A stretch of 11,330 bases of DNA from an uncultured Microbacterium sp. GTDB lineage: Bacteria; Actinomycetota; Actinomycetes; Actinomycetales; Microbacteriaceae. The position numbers and the translations under genes are program-made. The stretch is taken from contig CALANM010000119.1 of the NCBI GenBank assembly GCA_937926065.1, positions 1-11,330 on the forward strand. Direction: 5' to 3'. The notes under the pieces were generated by a model. It did not search any database, was not told the DNA's origin, and was given only the letters and a program-made list of their open reading frames with translations. Of this stretch, positions 1-7,990 are shown piece by piece; within the stretch, counting starts at the first letter, position 1, and the number at the start of each line of letters is the position of its first letter.

Positions 1-3
1 CGG

Positions 4-36
4 TGCGGCCCCGGGGATCCCCGCCCTGGGGCCGCA
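4..36 (-). terminator. GC-rich hairpin after pfkA, probable terminator
   Basis: Bases 4-12 and 28-36 form a perfect 9-bp inverted repeat (TGCGGCCCC / GGGGCCGCA). The 15-base loop contains a second perfect palindrome, GGGGATCCCC, at 13-22. The structure begins 27 bases beyond the pfkA stop codon in the direction of transcription. It has no T-run, which is common for GC-rich actinobacterial terminators. It could also serve a convergent gene lying to the left of the window. The position and stem strength are seen; the function is inferred. Confidence 0.6.
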
Positions 37-63
37 GCCGTCGCACGGACGAGGTCAGGCAGC

Positions 64-1092
<1,029 letters not shown>

Positions 1093-1144
1093 ATGAGGAT
1101 CCTTTGGTTCGAGGTGTTCCAAGCGGCGCCATTGCCTCGCACCG

Positions 1145-1173
1145 ACACTATCGCCGGATCCGAGTCGCTGCCA
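1145..1173 (-). promoter_or_regulatory. possible pfkA promoter
   Basis: In the 112-base gap upstream of pfkA the minus strand shows a TAnnnT-type -10 box, TAGTGT, at 1145-1150. A weak -35-like TGGCAG lies 17 bases further upstream, at 1168-1173. Transcription would start near 1138, leaving a leader of about 45 bases that contains the AAAGGA ribosome-binding site. The -35 match is poor, so this is tentative. Read-through from the SNF2 gene is the alternative. Confidence 0.3.
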
Positions 1174-1204
1174 CCGCGGTCGACGGCGGGGATTCCGAGG
1201 CGTC

Positions 1205-3361
1205 TCAGAACGCGCCGAGCGCCTCGCGCAGCACGTGCATGAGGGCCGACAGCTGCACCGAGTCGCTCGAGGTCGGGTCGACCTGCTCGCCGTCCAGGGC
1301 GCGCTGAGCCAGACCCTGCTTCGAGTCGATCAGCTCCGCGATCTTCGTGTCGATCGTGTGCGCGGCGATGATGCGCCATGCGGTGACGGGCTCGTCCTGA
1401 CCGATGCGGTGCACGCGGTCGATCGCCTGCGTCTGCTCGGCCGCCGTCCACGACAGCTCCGCCAGCACGACGTTCGACGCGGCCTGCATGTTCAGACCGA
1501 CGCCCGCCGCGGTGAGCGAGCAGACCGCGATCGCGACCTCGGGGTCCTTGTTGAACGCGTCGATCGCCTGCTGGCGGGCGGGAGTCGTCTGATCGCCGCG
1601 GATCGACACGGTGCGAAGGCCGGCGTCGGCGAAGTGCGCCTCGGCGGCATCCATGACGTCGATGTGCTTGGCGAAGAAGACGACCTTGCCGACGGAGCGC
1701 TGCAGTTGAGCCGCATAGTCCGCCGCGAGCAGCGCCTTGGCCTGACCGATCTTGCGCACCATCGTGAACACGTTCTCGGCGCCGTTCGTCGTGGACTTCG
1801 ACTCCTCGAGCTCGCCGTGCGCCACGAGACGCACGATGTCCTCGTCGATCTCGTCGAGTACGACGCGGTCGCCGCGGGCCTCGATGATGCGACGGTACTT
1901 CGCCGCGAGGCGCTGGCCGAGCTCCTGCTCGGCGGCGCGGATGGAGCGGCCGAACTCGTCGTCCAGCTCGACCGGCAGGTCGGCGACGAGCTTGTCGGGC
2001 AGGTCGGCGGCGACGTCCTTCTTCTTGCGTCGAACGATGCCCATCGAGATGACGGCGTCGCGGGCGGCCGGGTAGAACGCCTTGTCGGCGGGCGTCAGGC
2101 CGGTCGCGTCGAGCTTCTCCATGAGGTCGGGGCCGGGCTTCTCCCCGTTGGTCCAGCCGAGGAAGCGCCAGATCGCGTCGAAGTCCTCGACGTCGTTGAT
2201 CAGCGGGGTTCCCGTGAGCGCCAGCAGGAGCGGGTCGCGCACCTGCTCGCGGATGCGCGTGGCCAGGGCCAGCACGTTCTGCGAGCGCTGCGACGTGAGG
2301 TTCTTGATGAAATGGGCCTCGTCGACGACCATGCCCTTCAGGCCGATCGACCCGAGCCAGGACAGGTGCCGGTCGAGGACCTCGTAGTTGACGATGAAGA
2401 CGTCGGCGAACGCATCGACGGTGTCGCCGTCGCCGTGGATGACGGTGGCGCGACGCTGGGGCGTCCACCGCTCGACCTCGCGCGCCCAGTTCATCTTCAC
2501 GACGTTCGGGACCACCGCCAGGAGCGGGTAGGCGTCGGCGACGGATGCCGCGAGCACCGACTGCGCCGTCTTGCCGAGGCCGGGCTCGTCGGCGAGCAGG
2601 AACGTGCGGTGCCCGTGACGGACGGCCTCGAGGAACCTCGCCTGGTGGGCCATGATCTCCAGCCCCTTGGGCGAGAGCCGGTCGAACTCGGGAACGGGCG
2701 GCAGCTCCATGGTCGCGGCGCCTCCGCCGGCTCCCGTCTCGAACGCCTTGTACAGCGGGCCCATGAGCTCCCAGCCGTCGAGACGGCGGCGCACCTGCTC
2801 GACCGGCGCGCGCAGCGACAGGTCCGGGGCGAGGAACGGGTTCGCCTCGCGGCGCGCCTCGATCTGCGGCGGAACGACCTGACGCTCTGCCAGCGCGGCG
2901 GGGACGACGGGCGTCTGCACGGGGGCGACGTCGGTGATGATCAGCTCGTCTTCGGGCAGCTCTGCCCCCGACTCGAGCAGCCAGTCGCGGCGCATGCGGC
3001 GCGCGACCGGCGACGTGGCCTGATCGACCTCGAGCAGCTGGATGAGCGACGTGTCGCGGGCGGCCGTCTTCGCGAGGATCGTGGCCACGCCGTCGAGACG
3101 CTTGAGCAGCTCGGCGCGTGTGGCGGCGGGAATGTCCTCCTCCGCCTTGACTCGGGCACGCTCCTCGCGCACGAGGAACGCGATCACCTGGAACTTGACG
3201 CGGTTGGTGGGCCCGAGCTTGCCGCGCTGGGCCTTGGCCTCGACCTCGCGCACCTTGCGGGCGAGGATCGGGATGAGGGGCGCGTCGTCGTCGCGACGGG
3301 CGGATGAAGTGCGGCGTCGGCGCGACGCGGTCTTCGAAGCGGTGGGTGCCGTAGTCGGCAT
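1205..3361 (-). CDS. SNF2-family DEAD/DEAH-box helicase (ATPase)
   Basis: A 718-residue Swi2/Snf2-type ATPase, expected to translocate on double-stranded nucleic acid or remodel protein-DNA complexes. Helicase motifs in order: Walker A DEPGLGKT at 258-265, DEAH at 347-350, motif III ALTGTP at 381-386, then the second RecA-like lobe with FFAKHIDVMD near 562-571, LTAAGVGLNMQ at 616-626 and motif VI QAIDRVHRIGQ at 645-655. The RVHRIGQ signature is diagnostic of the SNF2 family, and the layout resembles the SMARCAL1-like/distant subgroup (inference). The first 230 residues match no domain I recognise. They start with a basic Ser/Arg-rich stretch, continue with charged probable helices, and end in a Pro-rich segment. 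The protein ends about 60 residues after motif VI, so no extra C-terminal nuclease is fused. The start is supported by AGGAGG, although it lies only 3 bases before the ATG. No upstream in-frame alternative with a better site was seen. The genomic role is unknown. Confidence 0.9.
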   Translation of the reverse strand: MPTTAPTASKTASRRRRTSSARRDDDAPLIPILARKVREVEAKAQRGKLGPTNRVKFQVIAFLVREERARVKAEEDIPAATRAELLKRLDGVATILAKTAARDTSLIQLLEVDQATSPVARRMRRDWLLESGAELPEDELIITDVAPVQTPVVPAALAERQVVPPQIEARREANPFLAPDLSLRAPVEQVRRRLDGWELMGPLYKAFETGAGGGAATMELPPVPEFDRLSPKGLEIMAHQARFLEAVRHGHRTFLLADEPGLGKTAQSVLAASVADAYPLLAVVPNVVKMNWAREVERWTPQRRATVIHGDGDTVDAFADVFIVNYEVLDRHLSWLGSIGLKGMVVDEAHFIKNLTSQRSQNVLALATRIREQVRDPLLLALTGTPLINDVEDFDAIWRFLGWTNGEKPGPDLMEKLDATGLTPADKAFYPAARDAVISMGIVRRKKKDVAADLPDKLVADLPVELDDEFGRSIRAAEQELGQRLAAKYRRIIEARGDRVVLDEIDEDIVRLVAHGELEESKSTTNGAENVFTMVRKIGQAKALLAADYAAQLQRSVGKVVFFAKHIDVMDAAEAHFADAGLRTVSIRGDQTTPARQQAIDAFNKDPEVAIAVCSLTAAGVGLNMQAASNVVLAELSWTAAEQTQAIDRVHRIGQDEPVTAWRIIAAHTIDTKIAELIDSKQGLAQRALDGEQVDPTSSDSVQLSALMHVLREALGAF

Positions 3362-3551
3362 GCTCCTCCTGAGCGTGTGTATCGGCAGGATGCCGGTGCC
3401 GTCCGGTCTGGTCGACGAGCGGACGTGTCGTTCCCGCGACAGATGCCGCGGCGGTGAGTCGGGACCGCGTCCTCCCGGCTGCGGGTACTCGCTTCTGCGA
3501 GCTGCGGCGACGGCGGGGCGAAGTCCTCGCGGGTAAGTGTAGCGCGATACC
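3362..3551 (-). promoter_or_regulatory. SNF2 gene promoter and structured leader
   Basis: This 190-base gap lies between the copA stop and the SNF2 start. On the minus strand a TACACT -10 box (TAnnnT type) is at 3536-3541, so transcription would begin near 3529 and leave a leader of about 168 bases. No convincing -35 box is present. The leader contains small perfect hairpins: 3488-3501 (CTCGC/GCGAG), 3462-3472 (GGAC/GTCC), 3426-3441 (TGTCG/CGACA) and 3383-3395 (CGGCA/TGCCG). The last lies about 13 bases upstream of the ribosome-binding site. Any of these could also help end copA transcription. I see no gene here. Confidence 0.35.
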
Positions 3552-5858
3552 TCAGCCGGCAGTGCGAAGACGCAGACTGTTGAGCACGACGAACACGCTG
3601 GAGAACGCCATCGCGGCGCCGGCGATCATCGGGTTGAGGAGTCCGAAGGCCGCCAGCGGAAGCGCAGCGACGTTGTACGCGAACGCCCAGAACAGGTTCC
3701 CCCGGATGATGCGCATCGTGCGGCGACTCAGGCCGATCGCGGTCACGACGGACCGGAGCCCGGTTCCCGCGAGGGAGATGTCACTCGCATGCAGGGCGGC
3801 ATCCGTGCCTGCGCCCATCGCGAGACCGAGGTCTGCCGTGGCGAGCGCCGCGGCGTCGTTGACGCCGTCGCCCGCCATCGCGACGCGGTGGCCCTCGTTC
3901 TGCAGACGTGTGATCTCGGCGACCTTCTGTTCGGGGAGCACCCCGGCGATGACGCGGTCGATGCCGGTCTGCGCTGCGACGCTGCGGGCGGCCCCCTCGT
4001 TGTCGCCGGTGAGGAGCACGACCGTCAGCCCCAGCCGCTTCAGCTCGGCGACGGTCTCGGCGCTGTCGTCGCGGATCGTGTCGGCGATGGCGTAGACGGC
4101 GCGGACGGCGTCGTCCCACCCGGCCACGACGGCGGTCGCGCCGCGGCGCTCGGCGTCGGCCACGGCATCCGCTGCGTGCGAGGGCAGCTCGCCGACGAGC
4201 TCCTCGGCGAACGATGCACGCCCGGCGAAGACGCGGCGGCCGTCGACGACGCCCGTCACTCCGCGGCCCGCCAGACCGGAGAAGTCGGACACCGTCGCGT
4301 CGGATGCCGCGTGCTGCGCGACCGCGTATGCGATCGGGTGCTCGGACGCCGCCTCGAGCGCACCGATGAGGCGCGCGGCCTCGGCGGAGTCCGTGCCGGC
4401 CATGAGCGTCAGCTCGGCGACCGTCATGCGACCTTCGGTGACCGTTCCGGTCTTGTCGAGGACCACCGTGTCGATCTTCTCCGCGCTCTCGAGCGCCTCC
4501 GGACCGGTGATCAGGATGCCCAGCTGGGCGCCGCGGCCCGTGCCCACGAGGATCGCGATCGGCGTCGCAAGACCGAGAGCGCAGGGGCAGGCGATGGTCA
4601 GCACCGCGACGGCCGCCGTGAAGCCGCGCGCAGCCGAGCCTCCGACGATCGTCCACAGCACAAGCGTGAGGACCGCGAGCACGATGACGATCGGGACGAA
4701 TACCGACGAGATGCGATCCGCCAGCCGCTGCACGCGGCTCTTGCCCGCCTGGGCCTCCTCGACGAGGCGTGCGAGGTGGGCCAGGCGCGTGTCATCGCCC
4801 ACCGAGGTGGCCTCGATGATCAGGCGGCCGTCGACGGCGAGGGTGCCGCCCGTGACGCTGTCGCCGGTCGCGACGTCGACGGGCGCGGACTCGCCTGTGA
4901 TCATGCTCTGGTCGACGGACGCCCGGCCGTCGCGCACGACGCCGTCGGTCGCGATCTTCTCCCCCGGGCGCGCGACGAAGACGTCGCCGACCCGCAGCCG
5001 GTCGATCGGCACACGCGTGCCGTCTTCGAGCTCGACGTCCTTCGCGGCCAGCTGCATGAGGGCGCGCAGGGCTGCGCCGGCGCGCCGCTTCGACCGCTGC
5101 TCGATGAAGCGTCCGAGCAGGAGGAACACCGTGACGGCGGCGGCCACCTCGAAGTACACGAGCGAGGTCGCGTCGGCTTCGTCCATCGGGGAGCCGGAGT
5201 GCGTGAGGCCGATGCGTCCCGCGGCGCCGAAGAAGAGCGCCCACACGCTCCACAGGTAGGCCGCAGACGTCCCCAGTGTGATGAGCGTGTCCATCGTCAT
5301 CGCGCCGTGGCGGGCGTTCGCGAAGGTCGCCCGGTGGAACGGCCAGCCGCCCCATGCGACGATCGGCGTCGCCAGGACGAGCGACACCCACTGCCAGCCG
5401 GCGAACTGCAGTGCCGGGACCATCCCGAACGCGACGACCGGCACCGCCAGCACGGCGCTCACGATCAGACGCGTGCGCAGGGTGGTCGAGCCGGGACGGT
5501 CTTCGACGTCGTGGACGTGGCCTCCGTGCTTGTTCCTCTCGTGCTCATGACCCCCCTGAGCGGACGTCTCGGCCACGCGCGCCGCTGATTCGTGGGCGTC
5601 GCCGTCGACGGCGGCCGACGCATGCGGACGCGTGCGCAGCCGGCCGTCATAGCCGGCCTCGCGCACGGCCTGCACAAGGCGCTCTTCGTCGAGGTCCGCG
5701 GGATAGCTCACCCGTGCCGACTCGGTGGCGAGATTGACGGATGCCGTGACGCCCTCGACCCGCTCGAGGCGCTTCTCGACGCGGGCGACGCAGCTCGCGC
5801 ACGTCATCCCCTCGATGTCGATGACGGCTTCACGCTGCTGATCGGTGGCGTGCGACAT
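3552..5858 (-). CDS. copA: Cu(+)-exporting P1B-type ATPase
   Basis: A 768-residue copper-translocating P-type ATPase that pumps cytosolic Cu(+) out of the cell using ATP. It has one N-terminal heavy-metal-associated domain with GMTCASC (Cys20 and Cys23). A linker at about 80-120 is unusually His-rich (His104, 106, 111, 114, 116). The membrane segments begin near 130. Catalytic motifs: TGES 321-324 in the actuator domain, CPC (Cys424, Cys426) in the sixth membrane helix, phosphorylated Asp468 in DKTGT, the His507-Pro508 signature, TGDN 617-620 and GDGVND 663-668. The last two helices carry Tyr728-Asn729 and Met750 followed by Ser753-Ser754. Together with CPC these define the Cu(+)-selective P1B-1 subgroup. 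Silver would be a secondary substrate (family knowledge). It starts 83 bases downstream of copZ on the same strand and is probably co-transcribed from the operator-controlled copZ promoter. A purine-rich GAGAGAG before the ATG serves as a weak ribosome-binding site. Confidence 0.95.
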   Translation of the reverse strand: MSHATDQQREAVIDIEGMTCASCVARVEKRLERVEGVTASVNLATESARVSYPADLDEERLVQAVREAGYDGRLRTRPHASAAVDGDAHESAARVAETSAQGGHEHERNKHGGHVHDVEDRPGSTTLRTRLIVSAVLAVPVVAFGMVPALQFAGWQWVSLVLATPIVAWGGWPFHRATFANARHGAMTMDTLITLGTSAAYLWSVWALFFGAAGRIGLTHSGSPMDEADATSLVYFEVAAAVTVFLLLGRFIEQRSKRRAGAALRALMQLAAKDVELEDGTRVPIDRLRVGDVFVARPGEKIATDGVVRDGRASVDQSMITGESAPVDVATGDSVTGGTLAVDGRLIIEATSVGDDTRLAHLARLVEEAQAGKSRVQRLADRISSVFVPIVIVLAVLTLVLWTIVGGSAARGFTAAVAVLTIACPCALGLATPIAILVGTGRGAQLGILITGPEALESAEKIDTVVLDKTGTVTEGRMTVAELTLMAGTDSAEAARLIGALEAASEHPIAYAVAQHAASDATVSDFSGLAGRGVTGVVDGRRVFAGRASFAEELVGELPSHAADAVADAERRGATAVVAGWDDAVRAVYAIADTIRDDSAETVAELKRLGLTVVLLTGDNEGAARSVAAQTGIDRVIAGVLPEQKVAEITRLQNEGHRVAMAGDGVNDAAALATADLGLAMGAGTDAALHASDISLAGTGLRSVVTAIGLSRRTMRIIRGNLFWAFAYNVAALPLAAFGLLNPMIAGAAMAFSSVFVVLNSLRLRTAG

Positions 5859-5902
5859 GGCGCTCTCTCTTCTCTGACGGCGGAACTCATGCGGACTGAG
5901 GC

Positions 5903-5934
5903 GCGGGCGAGGCTGCGCACGCGGCGACGCCCGC
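5903..5934 (-). other. hairpin between copZ and copA
   Basis: In the 83-base copZ-copA gap, bases 5903-5909 (GCGGGCG) and 5928-5934 (CGCCCGC) form a perfect 7-bp stem. The enclosed 18 bases can pair partially again (5912-5916 with 5921-5925, one mismatch in the transcript). It starts about 8 bases after the copZ stop. It may act as a partial terminator or mRNA-processing stop that makes the chaperone more abundant than the pump. The pairing is visible; the role is inferred. Confidence 0.35.
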
Positions 5935-5941
5935 CCGAGGG

Positions 5942-6151
5942 TCAGGCTCGGCCGGCGAGCGTGTACCCGGCTTCGGCGACGGCGGCGGCGATCGCGTCGT
6001 CATCGAGTGCGTCCGCCGTGACGGTGAGCGTCTTCGCGTCGAGGTCGACGGCGGCGTCGTTCACGCCCTCGACGGCGGTCACCTCACGGGTGACGGAGGC
6101 GGCGCAGTGCCCGCAGGTCATTCCCTCGACGGTGTAGGTCTGGACGGTCAT
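5942..6151 (-). CDS. copZ: copper chaperone, heavy-metal-associated domain protein
   Basis: A 69-residue, single-domain heavy-metal-associated protein. The binding loop GMTCGHC is at residues 10-16 (Cys13 and Cys16 bind Cu(+)), in the position and spacing of CopZ/Atx1-type chaperones. The predicted beta-alpha-beta-beta-alpha-beta fold fills the whole protein, and the C-terminal AGY is typical of the family. It would carry cytosolic Cu(+) to the CopA pump encoded 83 bases downstream, and may also deliver copper to a CsoR-type repressor. The reading frame stays open far upstream, through sequence antisense to deoC. The true start at 6151 is fixed by GAGGAG six bases before the ATG and by homology starting at MTVQTYTVEGM. 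A -10 box and a CsoR-type palindrome lie just upstream. Confidence 0.92.
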   Translation of the reverse strand: MTVQTYTVEGMTCGHCAASVTREVTAVEGVNDAAVDLDAKTLTVTADALDDDAIAAAVAEAGYTLAGRA

Positions 6152-6188
6152 GGCAAGCTCCTCGGCTCGTGCGTGTGATGTCAGCAAC

Positions 6189-6194
6189 AGGATA
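6189..6194 (-). promoter_or_regulatory. copZ-copA promoter -10 box
   Basis: On the minus strand TATCCT lies at 6194-6189, about 38 bases upstream of the copZ ATG. Transcription would start near 6182 and give a leader of about 30 bases that contains the GAGGAG site. The palindromic operator overlaps this box and fills the spacer where the -35/-10 gap would be. No good -35 hexamer is visible, which fits a promoter whose access is set by a repressor. Confidence 0.5.
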
Positions 6195-6208
6195 CCCCCC
6201 GGGGGTAT
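6192..6208. promoter_or_regulatory. CsoR-type copper-responsive operator
   Basis: A perfect 17-base palindrome, ATACCCCCCGGGGGTAT, has 8-bp arms around one central C at 6200. AT-rich ends (ATAC/GTAT) flanking C and G runs are the known hallmark of operators bound by CsoR-family Cu(+)-sensing repressors in actinobacteria such as Streptomyces. It overlaps the copZ -10 box, so a copper-free repressor would block copZ-copA transcription and Cu(+) would release it. No csoR gene lies within the window, so the repressor must be encoded elsewhere. Divergent deoC starts 65 bases away, with its own -10 box outside the site, so control of deoC is unlikely. Confidence 0.8.
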
Positions 6209-6260
6209 TCCCGGCGCGGCCCGGTCGATCTTCCGGAACGATGCGCGACCCGCCACGGCG

Positions 6261-6266
6261 TACGCT
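6261..6266 (+). promoter_or_regulatory. deoC -10 box, leaderless promoter
   Basis: TACGCT (TAnnnT) is followed by exactly six bases and then the deoC ATG at 6273. This places the transcription start on or next to the A of the start codon. There is no Shine-Dalgarno sequence before the ATG, which fits a leaderless mRNA. The same -10/6 base/ATG arrangement occurs at mutY and upstream of truB in this window. Confidence 0.6.
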
Positions 6267-6272
6267 GAAGTC

Positions 6273-6989
6273 ATGCCGCAGATCTCCGAGCGCGACCTGG
6301 CCGCCACCCTCGACCACGCGATCCTCAAGCCCGAACTCACTCGCGTCGACGTCGATGCCGAACTCGACATCGCCTCCGAATGGGGCGTGTTCAGCGTATG
6401 CGTGCGCCCGAGCGACATCGCGCACGCGGTCGAGCGCCTGAAGGGCACCGGCGTCGCGGTGGGCACCGTCATCGGCTTCCCGCACGGCACGACGTCCACC
6501 GCCGCGAAGGTCGCCGAGGTTCGCCAGGCCCTCGCAGACGGTGCGTCCGAGTTCGACATGGTCATCAACATCGGCGCCCTGCGATCGGGCTTCGACGAGT
6601 TCGTCGCCGACGACATCCGCGCCGTCGTCGAAGCCGCCGAGGGACGCATCACGAAGGTGATCCTCGAGACTGCGCTCCTCGACGACGAGCAGATCGCCCG
6701 CGGCAGCCGCCTCACGGAGGCCGGGGGCGCGCACTTCGTCAAGACGTCGACGGGCTTCGCCGGCGGCGGAGCGACCGTCGAGCACGTTCGCCTCATGCGC
6801 GAGAACGTCGGGTCTGCCGTGCAGGTCAAGGCATCCGGCGGCGTTCGCAGCTACGCCGACGCCCTCGCCATGCTCGACGCCGGTGCGACGCGTCTCGGCA
6901 CGAGCGGCAGCGCGGTCATCCTGGGCGAGGCCCGCCGCGTGGACGCCGGTGAACAGGCGACGGGCGCGGTCGACAGCTCCTCGTACTGA
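6273..6989 (+). CDS. deoC: deoxyribose-phosphate aldolase
   Basis: A 238-residue class I aldolase that splits 2-deoxy-D-ribose 5-phosphate into acetaldehyde and glyceraldehyde 3-phosphate, the last step of deoxynucleoside catabolism. The DeoC TIM-barrel signatures are all present: DHAIL 14-18, CVRP 43-46, GFPHG 68-72 followed by TSTAAK 74-79, Asp95 in FDMVINIGAL (proton relay), Lys157 in FVKTSTGF (Schiff-base lysine) and Lys186 in VKASGG (second lysine). The frame is open 41 codons further upstream, across the copper operator. The start at 6273 is preferred because conserved sequence begins there and a TACGCT -10 box ends six bases before it, giving a leaderless transcript without a ribosome-binding site. 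It is transcribed divergently from copZ and converges on ribF. No deoxynucleoside-catabolism partners (deoA, deoB, deoD) are adjacent in the window. Confidence 0.95.
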   Translation: MPQISERDLAATLDHAILKPELTRVDVDAELDIASEWGVFSVCVRPSDIAHAVERLKGTGVAVGTVIGFPHGTTSTAAKVAEVRQALADGASEFDMVINIGALRSGFDEFVADDIRAVVEAAEGRITKVILETALLDDEQIARGSRLTEAGGAHFVKTSTGFAGGGATVEHVRLMRENVGSAVQVKASGGVRSYADALAMLDAGATRLGTSGSAVILGEARRVDAGEQATGAVDSSSY

Positions 6990-7004
6990 CCTCGCCGCTG
7001 CTCC

Positions 7005-7030
7005 GCCGCCGCGTCGGAGGCGACGGCGGC
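7005..7030. terminator. bidirectional hairpin between deoC and ribF
   Basis: The 41-base gap between two convergent genes holds a perfect 7-bp inverted repeat, GCCGCCG (7005-7011) with CGGCGGC (7024-7030). It touches the ribF stop codon, and its left edge is 15 bases after the deoC stop. An overlapping alternative pairing, CTCCG/CGGAG at 7001-7005 and 7015-7019, is also possible. There is no T-run on either strand. Its place between convergent ends supports a shared terminator role. Confidence 0.45.
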
Positions 7031-7990
7031 TCAGGCGTCGAGTGCCGCCCGCACACGGGTGACGTCGTCGGCGATCTGCGCGCGCAGCGGCTCGATGCCT
7101 TCGAACGCGACCATGCCGCGGATGCGGTGACTGAACTGCACCTCGACACGGTGGCCGTAGAGGTCCAGCTCCGTCTCGTCCAGCACATACGCCTCGACCT
7201 GACGGGTGGGCACGTCATCGAAGGTCGGGTTCGTGCCCACGGAGATCGCCGCCGGGTAGCGCGTGACCGACCTCGTCAATGCGTCGAGCGGGCCCTCGTC
7301 GAGGAGCCACCCCGCGTAGACGCCGTCTGCAGGAATGTAGCCCTCGGCATCCGCGCTCAGGTTCGCCGTCGGGAAGCCGAGCTCACGGCCGCGCTTGAGA
7401 CCGTGCACCACCTCGGCGCGGACGACGTGGGGTCGTCCGAGCAGCCGTGCAGCCCCGTCGACATCGCCGGCGGCGAGCAGCTCGCGGATCCAGGTCGACG
7501 AGACACGTCGTCCCGCGCCCTGCACGTCGCCCACCACATCGACGTCGAAGCCGAGCTCGCGGCCGACCTCCTTCAGCATCTCCGGGTTCCCCTGCCCGCC
7601 ATGACCGAAGCGGAAGTCATCGCCGACCATGACCGTGACGGCCTTCAGCGCCCCCACGAGGAACCGCTCGACGAAGGTGCGCGCCGGCAGGGCCGCCAGC
7701 TCCTCGTCGAAGCGCAGCACGAGCGTCGCATCGACGCCCTCCGCAGCCAGGAAGTGGAGCTTCTGGTCGAGGCTCGTGAGCGGGTCGGGGCAGATCTCCG
7801 GCCGCAGCAGGCTCAGTGGGTTGCGATCGAACGTGACAGCCACGACCCGCGCTCCGGCGCCCTCCGCCTCGATGCGGGCGCGCGCGATGACAGCGCGGTG
7901 ACCAGAGTGCACGCCGTCGAACTTGCCGATGGCGACGACACTCGGACCGAAGTCTGCAGGCACCTCATCGGCATCCGTGAAGACGATCAC
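7031..7990 (-). CDS. ribF: bifunctional riboflavin kinase/FAD synthetase
   Basis: A 319-residue bifunctional enzyme that phosphorylates riboflavin to FMN and adenylylates FMN to FAD in the cytosol. The N-terminal nucleotidyltransferase domain shows GKFDGVHSGH at 22-31, TFDRNP 53-58, VGDDFRFGHGGQG 122-134 and SSTWIR 164-169. The C-terminal riboflavin kinase domain shows GFPTAN 205-210, SVGTNPTF 250-257, the conserved Glu267 region and DLYG 276-279. The length is normal for the family. The start codon is GTG at 7990; its last two bases are shared with the TGA stop of the upstream membrane-protein gene (GTGA), so the two are probably translationally coupled. No other well-placed start is visible. 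RibF often sits next to truB in bacteria; here two small membrane-protein genes lie between them. Confidence 0.95.
   Translation of the reverse strand: MIVFTDADEVPADFGPSVVAIGKFDGVHSGHRAVIARARIEAEGAGARVVAVTFDRNPLSLLRPEICPDPLTSLDQKLHFLAAEGVDATLVLRFDEELAALPARTFVERFLVGALKAVTVMVGDDFRFGHGGQGNPEMLKEVGRELGFDVDVVGDVQGAGRRVSSTWIRELLAAGDVDGAARLLGRPHVVRAEVVHGLKRGRELGFPTANLSADAEGYIPADGVYAGWLLDEGPLDALTRSVTRYPAAISVGTNPTFDDVPTRQVEAYVLDETELDLYGHRVEVQFSHRIRGMVAFEGIEPLRAQIADDVTRVRAALDA

Noticed and set aside
1235..3307. A 690-codon open frame on the plus strand opposite the SNF2 gene
   Set aside because: It is rich in Arg, Asp, Gly, Val and Leu in a repetitive pattern and has no motifs. It mirrors the codon bias of the minus-strand gene, a usual artefact in very GC-rich DNA.
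3789..5588. A 599-codon open frame on the plus strand opposite copA
   Set aside because: The copA frame carries every catalytic P-type ATPase motif. The opposite frame is low-complexity Arg/Asp/Gly sequence without any fold signature.
5942..6829. A long copZ variant with about 226 extra N-terminal residues
   Set aside because: The extension runs antisense through deoC and across the operator and promoter. The internal ATG at 6151 has a proper GAGGAG site and starts the conserved domain.
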